This document shows positions 54,449-62,205 of a stretch of 64,000 bases of DNA, piece by piece (positions within the stretch are counted from its first letter, which is position 1; each line of letters begins with the position of its first letter). Below the pieces are notes generated by a model, which saw nothing but the letters and a program-made list of their open reading frames with translations, was not told the DNA's origin and made no database searches. The stretch lies in assembly GCA_903904835.1 (NCBI GenBank), contig CAIVEI010000070.1:62001-126000 (forward strand), given 5' to 3'. The DNA is from an uncultured Schlesneria sp. GTDB taxonomy: Bacteria; Planctomycetota; Planctomycetia; Planctomycetales; Planctomycetaceae. Made by a program: the position numbers and the translations under genes.

Positions 54449-55471
54449 GTGACCATCGATTTTAATTGCCCTCATTGCGACAAGTTGCTGAAGACATCGG
54501 AAGACAAATCGGGTCGGCAGGCAAAGTGCCCAGGCTGCGGTGAAGTCATTGCTATTCCAGGAACAAGAGAACTCGAGACTGACTCAACGTTGCCGGCTCA
54601 GGCTGTTCAAGATGCCCCGTTAAACAAGCCAATGAAGCTTCCCACGACGCCTGGAGACACCAGGCCTTGCCGAGCGTGTGGTGAAACGATCAAGGCGGCT
54701 GCAATCCGCTGCCGATTCTGTGGCGAAGTTTTTCAATCCCGAGAAGCGGCGCGGGGAAGACCGAGTGGCTATCGGGAAATGCGTCCGTTTTCGCCTGGTG
54801 AAATCATTTCGGAAGCCTGGCGAATTTTTGCGGATCGAATGGGACTGCTGATCGGGTCTTTTCTCGCGATGTCAATCATTTCCACGATGGCGTTCTTCGT
54901 GGGTGGGATGCCATTTACGATTGCGAATGCTCTGTTCGACCAGGGCAAAACGCAGGAAGGGGCCGTCGTGGCCGGCGTCGGAGTTGTCACCATGATCATC
55001 GCCATGGGATTCCTGTTCTACATTCAATCCGGTTATCTGGTCATGCAAGTGAAAACAGCTCGGGAGCAACCGGCAGAATTCGGTGATCTCTTTGCTGGAG
55101 GTCGTTTTTTCTTGCGATTGTTATTGTGTTCGCTTTTGTTTGGATTGATGCTGAATATTGGAACTGTGGCCTGCATTATTCCAGGCTTGCTGTTGGGGAT
55201 CATGTTCTGGCCATTTGCCCACGTTCTTGTCGACGAGGATCAACCTGGCATCGCAAGTCTGAACCGCGCGAAAGAGCTGACCGACGGCAACTGGGGTTCG
55301 ATTTTTATCGTGCTGATTTTCTCGCTCGCCTGCATGATTGCAGGCTTTTTCGCCTGCGGCCTCGGACTGATTGTCGCCATCCCCTTTACGCAAGTTTTAT
55401 ATGCAGTCACCTACGACCGCATGACATGTCAGCCCGCTCTGAGTCAGCCGAATTCTGACGACAAGTCGTAA
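54449..55471 (+). CDS. Zinc-ribbon, polytopic membrane protein
   Basis: 340 residues from a GTG at 54449. Two zinc ribbons stand at the N-terminus (CPHC ... CPGC about residues 6-27, and CRAC ... CRFC about 73-91). The last ~210 residues form about six membrane helices, with GLLIGSFLAMSIISTMAFFV and LLLCSLLFGLMLNIGTVACI, similar to DUF975-type or GlpQ-associated membrane domains. Function unknown. It directly follows the PQQ protein gene. Confidence 0.75.
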   Translation: MTIDFNCPHCDKLLKTSEDKSGRQAKCPGCGEVIAIPGTRELETDSTLPAQAVQDAPLNKPMKLPTTPGDTRPCRACGETIKAAAIRCRFCGEVFQSREAARGRPSGYREMRPFSPGEIISEAWRIFADRMGLLIGSFLAMSIISTMAFFVGGMPFTIANALFDQGKTQEGAVVAGVGVVTMIIAMGFLFYIQSGYLVMQVKTAREQPAEFGDLFAGGRFFLRLLLCSLLFGLMLNIGTVACIIPGLLLGIMFWPFAHVLVDEDQPGIASLNRAKELTDGNWGSIFIVLIFSLACMIAGFFACGLGLIVAIPFTQVLYAVTYDRMTCQPALSQPNSDDKS

Positions 55472-55548
55472 TTTATGACCCGCTCAATCGAAGTATCAGG
55501 TCAATCGAAGTATCAGGATCATGTTCTGCGAGACTTCATCTTATGATC

Positions 55549-56205
55549 TTATTGCAGCGGATGCTGGAGCAGAAAATTTCGGACTTTCTGGATTAACCCT
55601 CGAAGATCGCTTTCATTCAGAGGGGGTTGTTTATTGTACGCACAATGATTCCCCTGACGCAGTATCGTTTCGCTGTTCATTACGGCGATTTTCGTGAAAA
55701 TCTCCGATTTCGCCAATGAGCGCAACATGACTTCAATCGCCGGTCTTTCAGATGCCGTGGAGTGATGGACCCGATAGATGCTGCGGAGATGTTCTTCAAA
55801 TACGGCGCGGCAAATTACACCTGCGGCAAGACAATGTCCTTGATCTAGCAGTTCGTCTGCCTGTTGCAACAGACTCGTGAACTCGTCCTTGAAAAAAAGG
55901 CTCTCAATATTGTCCAGAAGCCCGTGATCCAATGCGCCGCGTAATGACTCTAAGGCTCCCAACATGCTTTTGCAGCGAAATACGGTTAAAAAAAGGCTGT
56001 TATCCTTGAATGGGTCGGCATACGAAATCGCCTTGTCCCCAATCAATCTGATGACGTTGCGACAATCAGACAGCCATTTGGACACTGCTTCAGGATCGAC
56101 GACCCCGTGGTGTTTACCGTTCGCAGCGGAAATTTCCGCCAAGATTTTGCGTCCGTCAGAAATTGCGGCTTCGGTAGCAAGCCTGATTTGAAATCTTGCG
56201 GACAT
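55549..56205 (-). CDS. HEPN/DUF4145-like hypothetical protein
   Basis: 218 residues, soluble and helical. The C-terminal part (LAAGVICRAVFEEHLRSIYR ... GNHCAYNKQPPLNESDLRGL) resembles DUF4145/HEPN-like domains, where an RxxxxH-type motif can be an RNase site; here the late stretch reads R-Q-G-N-H, which could serve but is not certain. Such proteins occur in defence and toxin systems. No partner nucleotidyltransferase is adjacent (one lies at 58820). It is downstream of nothing obvious. Confidence 0.6.
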   Translation of the reverse strand: MSARFQIRLATEAAISDGRKILAEISAANGKHHGVVDPEAVSKWLSDCRNVIRLIGDKAISYADPFKDNSLFLTVFRCKSMLGALESLRGALDHGLLDNIESLFFKDEFTSLLQQADELLDQGHCLAAGVICRAVFEEHLRSIYRVHHSTASERPAIEVMLRSLAKSEIFTKIAVMNSETILRQGNHCAYNKQPPLNESDLRGLIQKVRNFLLQHPLQ

Positions 56206-56508
56206 TTGAGCGAATGCTCCGAGGAACGATCATTCATTTTGCGGTAGGGTTGACCCCTTTCCGTGGCGAAAAATACCAATCGCAAATGAGCCGCTCAAGT
56301 CTGATTCATGGTTTTTCCAAAAACATGGAGCCATGACCCGCATAATCGGTCAACGGTGGCCGTAGGATCGATACAATGCGACAAAATTCCACCGTAATTG
56401 CGGTGTTAGTGATCCTTCTGTGCAGTACACCAGACACAGGCCGCCGTGTTGGCCCCTTCTCAATCACCATTCAGAAACGCGAATCTCGAGATGGGAGCCT
56501 CGGCGCAT
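56206..56508. other. Short intergenic region
   Basis: About 300 bp upstream of the HEPN-like gene (minus) and downstream of the small gene at 56509-56853 (minus). No RNA, repeat or motif is recognised; the promoter of the HEPN-like gene should be here. Confidence 0.35.
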
Positions 56509-56853
56509 TTAGTCGTGATTCAGATCAGCTTTTTTCTTCGCAGCCTTTGGTTTCCAGGGGACTTTGGCGGCGGCGAGCTTCTTTTTATCGTTGTATTTCT
56601 TTTGAAGTTCGGCTTTGGATTGCACGCCGGCAACAAAAGCTCGAATTTGTGTCCTTGTGTCCACGTTCGTCTTGCCGACCCAATCGAGTACAGCAGGAAG
56701 GTGGAAGTTTTGTGACGTTGTTCCGTGGATCAGAGCAAACGGCATGTTGTGTGAGCGCATTAATTCAGCGAGCGATTTTAGCGTGTTCGACGCCTCTAAA
56801 AGCTCGTCCGCGATCGCTTCAAATTTTTCAGGTGTGTGTTCTTGTCTAGCCAT
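56509..56853 (-). CDS. Hypothetical 114-residue protein with Lys/Ala-rich tail
   Basis: 114 residues. The body is helical and polar (IADELLEASNTLKSLAELMR), then a short beta-like part and a basic tail rich in Lys and Ala (KKLAAAKVPWKPKAAKKKAD), suggesting contact with nucleic acid. The ribosome site is not strong. No family is recognised. Confidence 0.5.
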   Translation of the reverse strand: MARQEHTPEKFEAIADELLEASNTLKSLAELMRSHNMPFALIHGTTSQNFHLPAVLDWVGKTNVDTRTQIRAFVAGVQSKAELQKKYNDKKKLAAAKVPWKPKAAKKKADLNHD

Positions 56854-57361
56854 ACGAGTGATTAGACCGGAACGCTCGCCGATTGAGTACTTGCATTTGG
56901 CTTTATGTTCTTATTTTTATAAAAATAAATGTAAAAAGATGTGATTTTTTTGGTTCGGTCTGCTGTCGCGTGGCTGGCGTTTTGATCGCAATAGCATACC
57001 TCATAGAGCGTTGTGAAACAAATGGATCGATGGAGAAACGATTTCAGGTTTCTGGTCGTAGTTTTGCCGCAAGTGAGAAAAGTCGACTTGGTTCACTTCA
57101 AATCCATCATCTGGGCAACGATGCCGTCGCGGTCTCGTGACCGATTGCCAAGCGGCCAGTCATCAGGCGACCACGAAGGACCCAGCGCGGGCTTCGCCCT
57201 CAACCCAATCACCAGATGAATTTGAACCACGAAAAACACGAAAAAAGAACAGTTGAGGCGAGCCGGGCGTCAGCCCCCGGACTCTTTTTTCGGCGAATAC
57301 GGACTGCCGGTCGATTGACACAAACCACCCCGCGTTTGAAGGGGGCATTCCGGAAATGCGT

Positions 57362-57440
57362 TCTCATACGAAGACACGAAGGCACGAAGTGAAGAATTTG
57401 ATTGTTTATCTTCTTCGTGGCTTCGTGCCTTCGTGTGAGA
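57362..57440. repeat. Inverted repeat of CGAAGGCACGAAG units
   Basis: Arms 57362-57389 and 57413-57440 pair over most of their length (TCTCATACGAAGACACG with its complement, and so on) with a 23-bp spacer. Such CTTCGTGCCTTCGTG repeats are short, low-complexity units and may be a dispersed repeat. Confidence 0.5.
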
Positions 57441-57469
57441 ACATCTTTTCTTAAGACCACGAATGCAGT

Positions 57470-57557
57470 GACCGTCCCTGTTGATGACAGTTTCGGGCGG
57501 ATTGCAGACGAGGCAGATTTCAATTGACGTTCGCACCAGTTCCGCCGACAATCGAGA
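57470..57557 (+). repeat. Direct repeat, copy 1 (before vapB-like gene)
   Basis: About 88 bp with many matches to 58325-58413: GACCGTCCCTGTTGA, CAGTTT, GCGGATTG and GATTTCAATTGAC followed by CCGCCGACAATCGAGAT. Each copy ends shortly before an antitoxin-like gene, so it probably is a shared promoter/operator region spread by duplication. Confidence 0.6.
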
Positions 57558-57617
57558 TAAAATTAACGCGTGAGTCGCGTAATTGATTGGCCTCTTTGGT
57601 CAGAAAGCGAGTGAAAA

Positions 57618-57866
57618 TTGACCATCGTGACGCTCGAACTACCAGACGACGTCGTTTTGCGAATTGAACGACGCGCCTCGGCACGCGGAGTCACTCTCAA
57701 TCAGCAGGTCACCGAATTACTCGACGCTTCGACGAGTGAAGACAGCGGGTCTGATCGCACAATCGCCATCCAGCGAATGAACGTATTGTTTGCGCAAGTC
57801 AGCGGATTCCGAGCCGAACCTCTGATTTCCCGCGAGGATCTATATGAGCGCCGAGTTCTTCATTGA
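57618..57866 (+). CDS. VapB/FitA-like ribbon-helix-helix antitoxin
   Basis: 82 residues from a TTG. The N-terminal part (TLELPDDVVLRIERRASARG then VTLNQQVTELL) has the ribbon-helix-helix pattern of FitA/VapB-type antitoxins. The end overlaps a following ATG, the typical layout for translationally coupled VapBC operons. The toxin that follows is broken after about 11 codons, so this antitoxin is an orphan unless it acts on a distant VapC. Its upstream region is shared with the gene at 58415. Confidence 0.7.
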   Translation: MTIVTLELPDDVVLRIERRASARGVTLNQQVTELLDASTSEDSGSDRTIAIQRMNVLFAQVSGFRAEPLISREDLYERRVLH

Positions 57867-57876
57867 TACGAACGTA
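57844..57876 (+). pseudogene. vapC remnant (PIN toxin, truncated)
   Basis: The frame starting at 57844, inside the end of the antitoxin gene, opens MSAEFFIDTNV, exactly how PIN-domain VapC toxins begin, including the first catalytic Asp. After that the frame diverges into unrelated sequence (MNHGQDG and so on), without the later PIN motifs. The toxin is thus truncated. Confidence 0.65.
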
Positions 57877-58001
57877 TCTTTCACTGAGGAAATGAACCAC
57901 GGTCAGGACGGAGTAACAGTCAAAAACCCGTTTTTGCTGACGTTACGCCCGCGAGTCGCGGGAGAGGATGGATTAAAACCGACTGTTCTCCTCTACTCTC
58001 A

Positions 58002-58083
58002 ACTTTCTCCGCTCTACTCTCTTTGCGGCGAAGCCGCAATGGGGCTGCTGGGATTCGAACCCAGAACCAAAGGATTATGAGTC
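58002..58083. repeat. attachment-site-like repeat, left copy (3' half of tRNA)
   Basis: About 82 bp repeated at 62095-62177, with few differences. It contains, from 58040 to 58083, the 3' half of the CAU tRNA gene (anticodon loop to discriminator), followed by GCGGC-based palindrome. The tRNA half is incomplete here. This is the usual layout of attL/attR sites left by integration at a tRNA 3' end. Confidence 0.75.
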
Positions 58084-58282
58084 AGTCGAATTCGTCCGAA
58101 CGTATAGGCGAAAACAGCGATTTTCCAGACACTGGCCCCACCACTGGCCACAGCAGGTTAAAGTTGCTGATTCGGCAATCAATGCTGACGTGGCCAAGAT
58201 CGTCAGCGCTTGGAAAAAGCTGGCAGAACCGCTGAAGCGAGCACTTCTGGCGCTGATCGACTCGGCGGGCGCGTCAAGTTAG
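58075..58282 (+). pseudogene. C-terminal remnant of an unknown protein
   Basis: A frame open through the att repeat and beyond (about 58072-58282) encodes RFSRHWPHHWPQQ, then DVAKIVSAWKKLAEPLKRAL and LALIDSAGASS before a stop. The amphipathic end looks like a natural C-terminus, and there is no start. It may be the tail of the lost integrase or a neighbouring mobile gene. I cannot identify it. Confidence 0.3.
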
Positions 58283-58324
58283 GTTCAGTGACAACGGGAC
58301 GGACTCCGAACTTGCAAAGTTCGG

Positions 58325-58413
58325 AGACCGTTCCCGTTGACGGCAGTTTGAGGCGAATTGAAAACGGGGCGGATTTCAGTTGACCTTCTCGCAAATTCTG
58401 CCGACAATCGAAA
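58325..58413 (+). repeat. Direct repeat, copy 2 (before second antitoxin-like gene)
   Basis: Copy of the 57470-57557 sequence, ending 2 bp before the start at 58415. The strongest block is GATTTCAGTTGAC then CTGCCGACAATCGAAAT. See copy 1. Confidence 0.6.
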
Positions 58414-58414
58414 T

Positions 58415-58618
58415 ATGTCCACAGAAACCATCACCACCGAAGTTACGAAACAACAGTTTGATGAACTCATCGCCAAACTGATGAGGGGCGAACCTCGTGA
58501 CCCCGAGGAAATGAGGAAGTCGCGCGAGCGGATGGACTTCATGCGCGAAGAGACAAGGAAGCGAGTCGGGACGGTGGAAGTTGCGGTCGATTTCATCCGC
58601 GAACTGCGCGACAAATGA
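58415..58618 (+). CDS. Orphan antitoxin-like protein
   Basis: 67 residues from the ATG at 58415. The body is charged and helical (TKQQFDELIAKLMRG, EEMRKSRERMDFMREE) and ends VEVAVDFIRELRDK, a common style for antitoxins that precede PIN toxins. The stop overlaps a new ATG (ATGAGC), but the frame that starts there ends after seven codons, so the expected toxin is missing. The upstream region is a copy of that before the vapB-like gene at 57618. Confidence 0.55.
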   Translation: MSTETITTEVTKQQFDELIAKLMRGEPRDPEEMRKSRERMDFMREETRKRVGTVEVAVDFIRELRDK

Positions 58619-58623
58619 GCCTC

Positions 58624-58827
58624 TCACCCCGCCCGTGAGACTGGTGCCGGTGTGCTGAGGTATTCACGAACGGCCAATTGCATACGGTCAATTTCCGCGA
58701 TAAAGCCGCTCGATGATAATCGGTAATTAACGGGGTTGGTTTCCACCGTGCGGAGTAACGCCAGTTGATTGTGAAGATGCCGAATTCGCTCAAGCGTTGT
58801 CGAGAGTTCGCTCTCATTGTTAATCAT
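58624..58827 (-). CDS. 67-residue partner of the nucleotidyltransferase
   Basis: 67 residues from the ATG at 58827. Helical and charged (ESELSTTLERIRHLHNQLAL, then SGFIAEIDRMQLAVREYL). It overlaps the end of the nucleotidyltransferase gene by 8 bp, so the two are translated together. Proteins of this style often accompany toxin-antitoxin genes, but I do not know a role. It converges with the orphan antitoxin gene, 5 bp away. Confidence 0.65.
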   Translation of the reverse strand: MINNESELSTTLERIRHLHNQLALLRTVETNPVNYRLSSSGFIAEIDRMQLAVREYLSTPAPVSRAG

Positions 58828-59302
58828 TTGAGTTCTCCAAGATCTCGATGATCCCACGTCGGCCACCGTCACGTTTGGTTTGCCAGAATTCAATTGTAGC
58901 CTGTTCGCCGCCAAAAGCAGCGGGTCTCCGAAGCCAAAACACGCTTGCGCCAAAATGAGAATCGGCTGTAGCGTGATCAAGGAGGAGCAACGTCTCAGAG
59001 TCACACGTCGACGCGTCAAACGTTTCGTCAAATACCATGAATACATCAATGTCGTTTGGTATCGATTTGCTCGTCACGAACGAGCCATAAACAACAAATC
59101 GCGCGAGATGCCCAGTGCGGGCAGCAATTCTATAAATCCGTTCGAGTCGTTGAAACAAGAACCCGCGTTCACGATTCCAACTGCCGAACGCCGCCAAAAT
59201 ATCCTCAAGATTGGCGGAATGAATTCCATCGGGAAGGTCACCATTCAAGTTCAATGATGGGATCGCAATATTATCACCTCCTTCCGCAACACGAGGCGGC
59301 AC
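58820..59302 (-). CDS. Nucleotidyltransferase-fold protein
   Basis: 160 residues. The polymerase-beta-type nucleotidyltransferase motif is FVVYGSFVTSKSIPNDIDVF: GS followed by D-I-D, with the two metal-binding Asp residues. A His-rich part and a C-terminal FWQTKRDGGRRGIIEI follow. The fold occurs in MNT antitoxins and AMPylating enzymes. The small gene at 58827 is coupled to it (ATGATTAA overlap), but it does not look like a HEPN toxin, so this may be a different two-gene system. It lies inside the tRNA-bounded island. Confidence 0.7.
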   Translation of the reverse strand: MPPRVAEGGDNIAIPSLNLNGDLPDGIHSANLEDILAAFGSWNRERGFLFQRLERIYRIAARTGHLARFVVYGSFVTSKSIPNDIDVFMVFDETFDASTCDSETLLLLDHATADSHFGASVFWLRRPAAFGGEQATIEFWQTKRDGGRRGIIEILENSND

Positions 59303-59527
59303 CGCTGAATACGCTCAATTCGGAACCTAAAGTTTCTGATGTCGGCCAGAACGAGTTGGATTGCCGACGCTTTCAGGCCGAAGAGCAATGATACTTAACT
59401 AGGCAGAAATCGTCTTCTTCATTAGGTTTTCAATTTCCACAATCTCTTCTCAAACCCGTTGCTACCCCTGTGACGTGTGTTCTTGTCCGTCGAGTTGAAC
59501 CGGACCTTCTTTTGACAATCGTGATGC

Positions 59528-60301
59528 CTAATCTTGAAAAAGTGCAGAGTCCCCGTGCCACCGTGCCAGCGTCCCTTGGGACCGAAAACAGAAAAACTGG
59601 CGCAGACCTATAACACCAAATACGAAAAGAAATGAGGTCGACGGTTCAGGGACGGGAGCAGGGGATGTCGTAAACGAAAATCCGCCTCTAATAAATTCTA
59701 CGCCGCTGCCTGTGGAAATGTCGGAAACGTCCACGATTTCGTAAAGCGTATATGTATGGCCAGCAAGTAATACGTCCGAGGGAGCCGAATAGCTCTGACT
59801 CACAACGCCTGCCGAGCGATAATATGATATAAGATAATCGGAATCGGCTTTGCCCGTTTCGAACAATGAGAATTCGATAAGTGCTTGAAAGGCTTGTCCG
59901 TTCTCGGTCAAGGTGTCAGAAACTGAAAATGTTTCGTTGACGGTGGGAGTAAAATTCGTCGTGCTCCGTTGATCGAGTGTCACCCCATTCTTAGAATATT
60001 GCCCAGTTATATTCTCAGAGATAGATGCAGATTCATTCGACTGTTGATACGAGTAACTATCCGCAATGTAGACTCCTGGCGGATTAAAACTAATTGAATT
60101 CGTTGTCGGGAATCCTGTGATGTTTTGATTATTAAAATCATGTACTCCAGTAGTTAAATCATCTAACGTAACTGACTGTGTGGCGCTGTCAATCACCAAA
60201 CCAGCAGATACTGTTGAAAAAGACAAGGTGCCAATTGCGAGTGCTAAAAAATTGGAAACTTTGGACCGAAGGTTTGTAGTCAATTGTGTCGCTGAATTCA
60301 T
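59528..60301 (-). CDS. PEP-CTERM exported protein with extended tail
   Basis: 257 residues. A signal peptide (NFLALAIGTLSFSTVSAG) and a Ser/Thr-rich beta-type mature part lead to the sorting signal VPEPSTSFLFVFGVIGLRQF. After the usual short basic end the frame continues for about 15 residues (SQGTLARWHGDSALFQD), longer than normal, so the natural stop may have been lost. The composition differs from the island's neighbours. Function unknown; anchoring would need an exosortase elsewhere. Confidence 0.75.
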   Translation of the reverse strand: MNSATQLTTNLRSKVSNFLALAIGTLSFSTVSAGLVIDSATQSVTLDDLTTGVHDFNNQNITGFPTTNSISFNPPGVYIADSYSYQQSNESASISENITGQYSKNGVTLDQRSTTNFTPTVNETFSVSDTLTENGQAFQALIEFSLFETGKADSDYLISYYRSAGVVSQSYSAPSDVLLAGHTYTLYEIVDVSDISTGSGVEFIRGGFSFTTSPAPVPEPSTSFLFVFGVIGLRQFFCFRSQGTLARWHGDSALFQD

Positions 60302-61042
60302 TTTGTTCCTATTTTAGATACGACGGTTTCGATGAAACTTCGGAAACTCGGAGTTTGTGATTTGGCCGGTCCAACGATTCGCAGGTGCAGTTTCGCTTCG
60401 TGGAGCATACTTGAGTCGTACATCACAATCAAACGCCAATAACCAGACATCGGCAGGGTAGAACTTGGATTCCAATTGAACATTGCGGCTACGATTGAGG
60501 GTAGATAAAGGAAAGGCGATTCTGAGTGAGGCGGCCGCGGTAACATCGGCAAAGGCGACTTATCCTGCCGGATTTGGCCCCGAGCGGAAGGGCTTCAATA
60601 GTAACTCTTGAGCGGCGAAGCTATCCGAATTGAGCTGGGCGAATGGCAATGTCTGCCGGTTTCGATCTTCCGTCTTCGTCCGTCGCGGTTAGGGCTCGTG
60701 TGGGGTTCCCTGGCCGCAACGGACGAAGGCGGGCAGGCTAGCGGCCTCGTACAAGGTGCATTTGCGTGAGGGATCGCAGCGGAGATGTCTTCATCGTAGC
60801 GGAGAGCCCGACCCGTCAGGGGCACGCCCGAAATTCGTGAGCCATGTGAGAATGGCAATATACTGGAATTGACTATTGTTTTGTCACACAGCATGTGAAG
60901 CATCATCAAACGGGAGAATTCGCGAGTGAAACTCAAGCTGTTGGAAGATCGCCTCAGTGAACCCGATCATCAGCCGACAACGACGCAAATCGGCGCGCTT
61001 GGGCGGTGTAGGAGTAATGAACTCGCAATCATTCGGGCCACC
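60302..61042. other. Intergenic region in the island
   Basis: About 740 bp without a supported gene. Frames at 60298-60552 and 60595-60936 have no ribosome site, odd composition and no family features. It may be decayed sequence. Confidence 0.35.
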
Positions 61043-61492
61043 TCATGCTGATGGATCGAAGTATGCGGCTTCCACTCCCAATGCGCCGGCAATCTTAGCT
61101 AATGTCTTTGCTGTTGGGCTGTGCTCCCCTTTTTCCAGTCGTGAGATATGCGACTGTTGTAACCCAGCCTTTTCTGCAAGCTGCTCTTGAGTTAATTCTG
61201 CTTTCTCCCGTGCCAGGCGAATGCGACCACTCACATAAGTGAGCCAATCCTGGATTGGCTCAAGCTTGGTTGTCATCCGTTTCACTTTTGACTTTATTGG
61301 GTGAATGATTTCATAAGCCGCTCGAAACGCGCTTTGCTGCTCCTCCTCATCATCACCGAACAGTAACGGTATCAACTGCAGCAAGTCATCTTTATCTTCG
61401 CGAGGCAGATCCTTAACACGATCCTGGATGACTGCGACCGCAAGAGCAAACGCCGTTTCCTCGCCTTCCAAATCCAGATTTGCGAGCAACAT
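61043..61492 (-). CDS. XRE-family HTH antitoxin (HigA-like)
   Basis: 149 residues. The first ~80 are helical and acidic (LANLDLEGEETAFALAVAVI ... LFGDDEEEQQSAF); the last ~60 form an XRE helix-turn-helix (IRLAREKAELTQEQLAEKAG, then QSHISRLEKGEHSPTAKTL). This is the usual architecture of HigA-like antitoxins with an extra N-terminal domain. It lies 59 bp after the HigB-like toxin gene on the same strand, the toxin-first order of HigBA. Confidence 0.8.
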   Translation of the reverse strand: MLLANLDLEGEETAFALAVAVIQDRVKDLPREDKDDLLQLIPLLFGDDEEEQQSAFRAAYEIIHPIKSKVKRMTTKLEPIQDWLTYVSGRIRLAREKAELTQEQLAEKAGLQQSHISRLEKGEHSPTAKTLAKIAGALGVEAAYFDPSA

Positions 61493-61551
61493 ATATTATT
61501 CTCCATGTTGTGTTGTCGAGAATTGTGACGGCTTTTTGAGTTCGTTATATG

Positions 61552-61908
61552 TCAAGCAAGAAATCCATATTCACCACGTCGGTATTTCTTCAGCCTTCGC
61601 GTCATTGTGGTTTTGTCGCCCTTCGGGGTCGGCCCGTTGTTTTGTTTCTTGATCGTTCCCAAGACCACAATTGTCCGGCGGTTAATGTCGATCGCAAAAA
61701 ACACTCTCACGTTGATGTTTCCTAATGGGCCCCCGTGATCGCGTATTTCGTGGTATTCCTCGATTGGTCGAAGATCGACGGTGTCGCTATGAGTTGGATC
61801 TTCTTGCATGGCAAGCTCTTTTACTTGCATTGCAAAGTGGGCATATCCAGCCTCTCCTGTGATTGTTATCGCTTCTTCAAAAGCCACGTCGAGAATTGCG
61901 ACAGACAT
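61552..61908 (-). CDS. HigB/RelE-type toxin (Gp49-like)
   Basis: 118 residues, the right size. The stretch RPIEEYHEIRDHGGPLGNIN then VRVFFAIDINRRTIVVLGTI has the shape of Gp49/HigB toxins (RelE superfamily), which cut mRNA on the ribosome; the basic end (MTRRLKKYRRGEYG) would bind RNA. Paired with the XRE protein that follows. It is inside the tRNA-bounded island. Confidence 0.75.
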   Translation of the reverse strand: MSVAILDVAFEEAITITGEAGYAHFAMQVKELAMQEDPTHSDTVDLRPIEEYHEIRDHGGPLGNINVRVFFAIDINRRTIVVLGTIKKQNNGPTPKGDKTTMTRRLKKYRRGEYGFLA

Positions 61909-62094
61909 TTGTAACCAGGCTCTTGTCCATCACCCTGAAGAACTCCAACCTTAAGAGGCTTTCGCTCGGGCATGCAAATTGTTCTCCAGATGTCGGCGAT
62001 CAAGCCGTCGATATGCAACATCCGTTGCATATCGCATTGTCAAGATTGCATATTATTGCATATCGGCTTGCGAGACACAATATCTTGCTCCGAA

Positions 62095-62177
62095 ACTTTC
62101 TCGCATCTACTCTCTTTGCGGCAAAGCCGCAATGGGGCTGCTGGGATTCGAACCCAGAACCAAAGGATTATGAGTCC
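62095..62177. repeat. attachment-site-like repeat, right copy (within the tRNA gene)
   Basis: Right copy of the 58002-58083 repeat. It covers the 3' half of the intact CAU tRNA gene at 62133-62205 and ~40 bp beyond its 3' end. The divergence point is at the anticodon loop/stem side (TGAGTC), past which only this copy continues as tRNA. Integration would have occurred at this tRNA, with the element lying to the left. Confidence 0.75.
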
Positions 62178-62205
62178 TCTGCTCTGACCGTTGAGCTACA
62201 GCCCC
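62133..62205 (-). tRNA. tRNA with anticodon CAU (Met or Ile2)
   Basis: Read on the minus strand the sequence folds as a complete cloverleaf of 73 nt: acceptor GGGGCTG/CAGCCCC, D stem GCTC/GAGC, anticodon stem GAGGA/TCCTT with loop CTCATAA, and T stem CTGGG/CCCAG with TTCGAAT. The anticodon CAU is shared by elongator Met and by Ile2 (read with lysidine), and I cannot tell which from sequence. The discriminator is A; CCA is not encoded. Its 3' half is duplicated at 58040. Confidence 0.95.

Larger units (their letters stand above)
56854..57617. other. Intergenic region with inverted repeat and duplicated leader
   Basis: No gene is supported over about 760 bp. It holds a 28-bp inverted repeat at 57362-57440 made of ACACGAAGGCACGAAG-type units, and from 57470 to 57557 an imperfect copy of a sequence found again at 58325-58413, in both cases just before an antitoxin-like gene. 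Confidence 0.45.

Noticed and set aside
57362-57440. CRISPR array made of CGAAGGCACGAAG repeats
   Set aside because: Only one inverted pair of low-complexity units, no evenly spaced direct repeats, and no cas genes in the window.
58023-58235. Frames reading through the tRNA half (product ending GLLGFEPRTKGL or similar)
   Set aside because: They are translations of the tRNA 3' half in sense-like orientation, a common artefact of gene callers.
60298-60936. Frames of 84 and 113 codons in the island (minus strand)
   Set aside because: No start signals, unusual composition and no family features. The region is probably non-coding.
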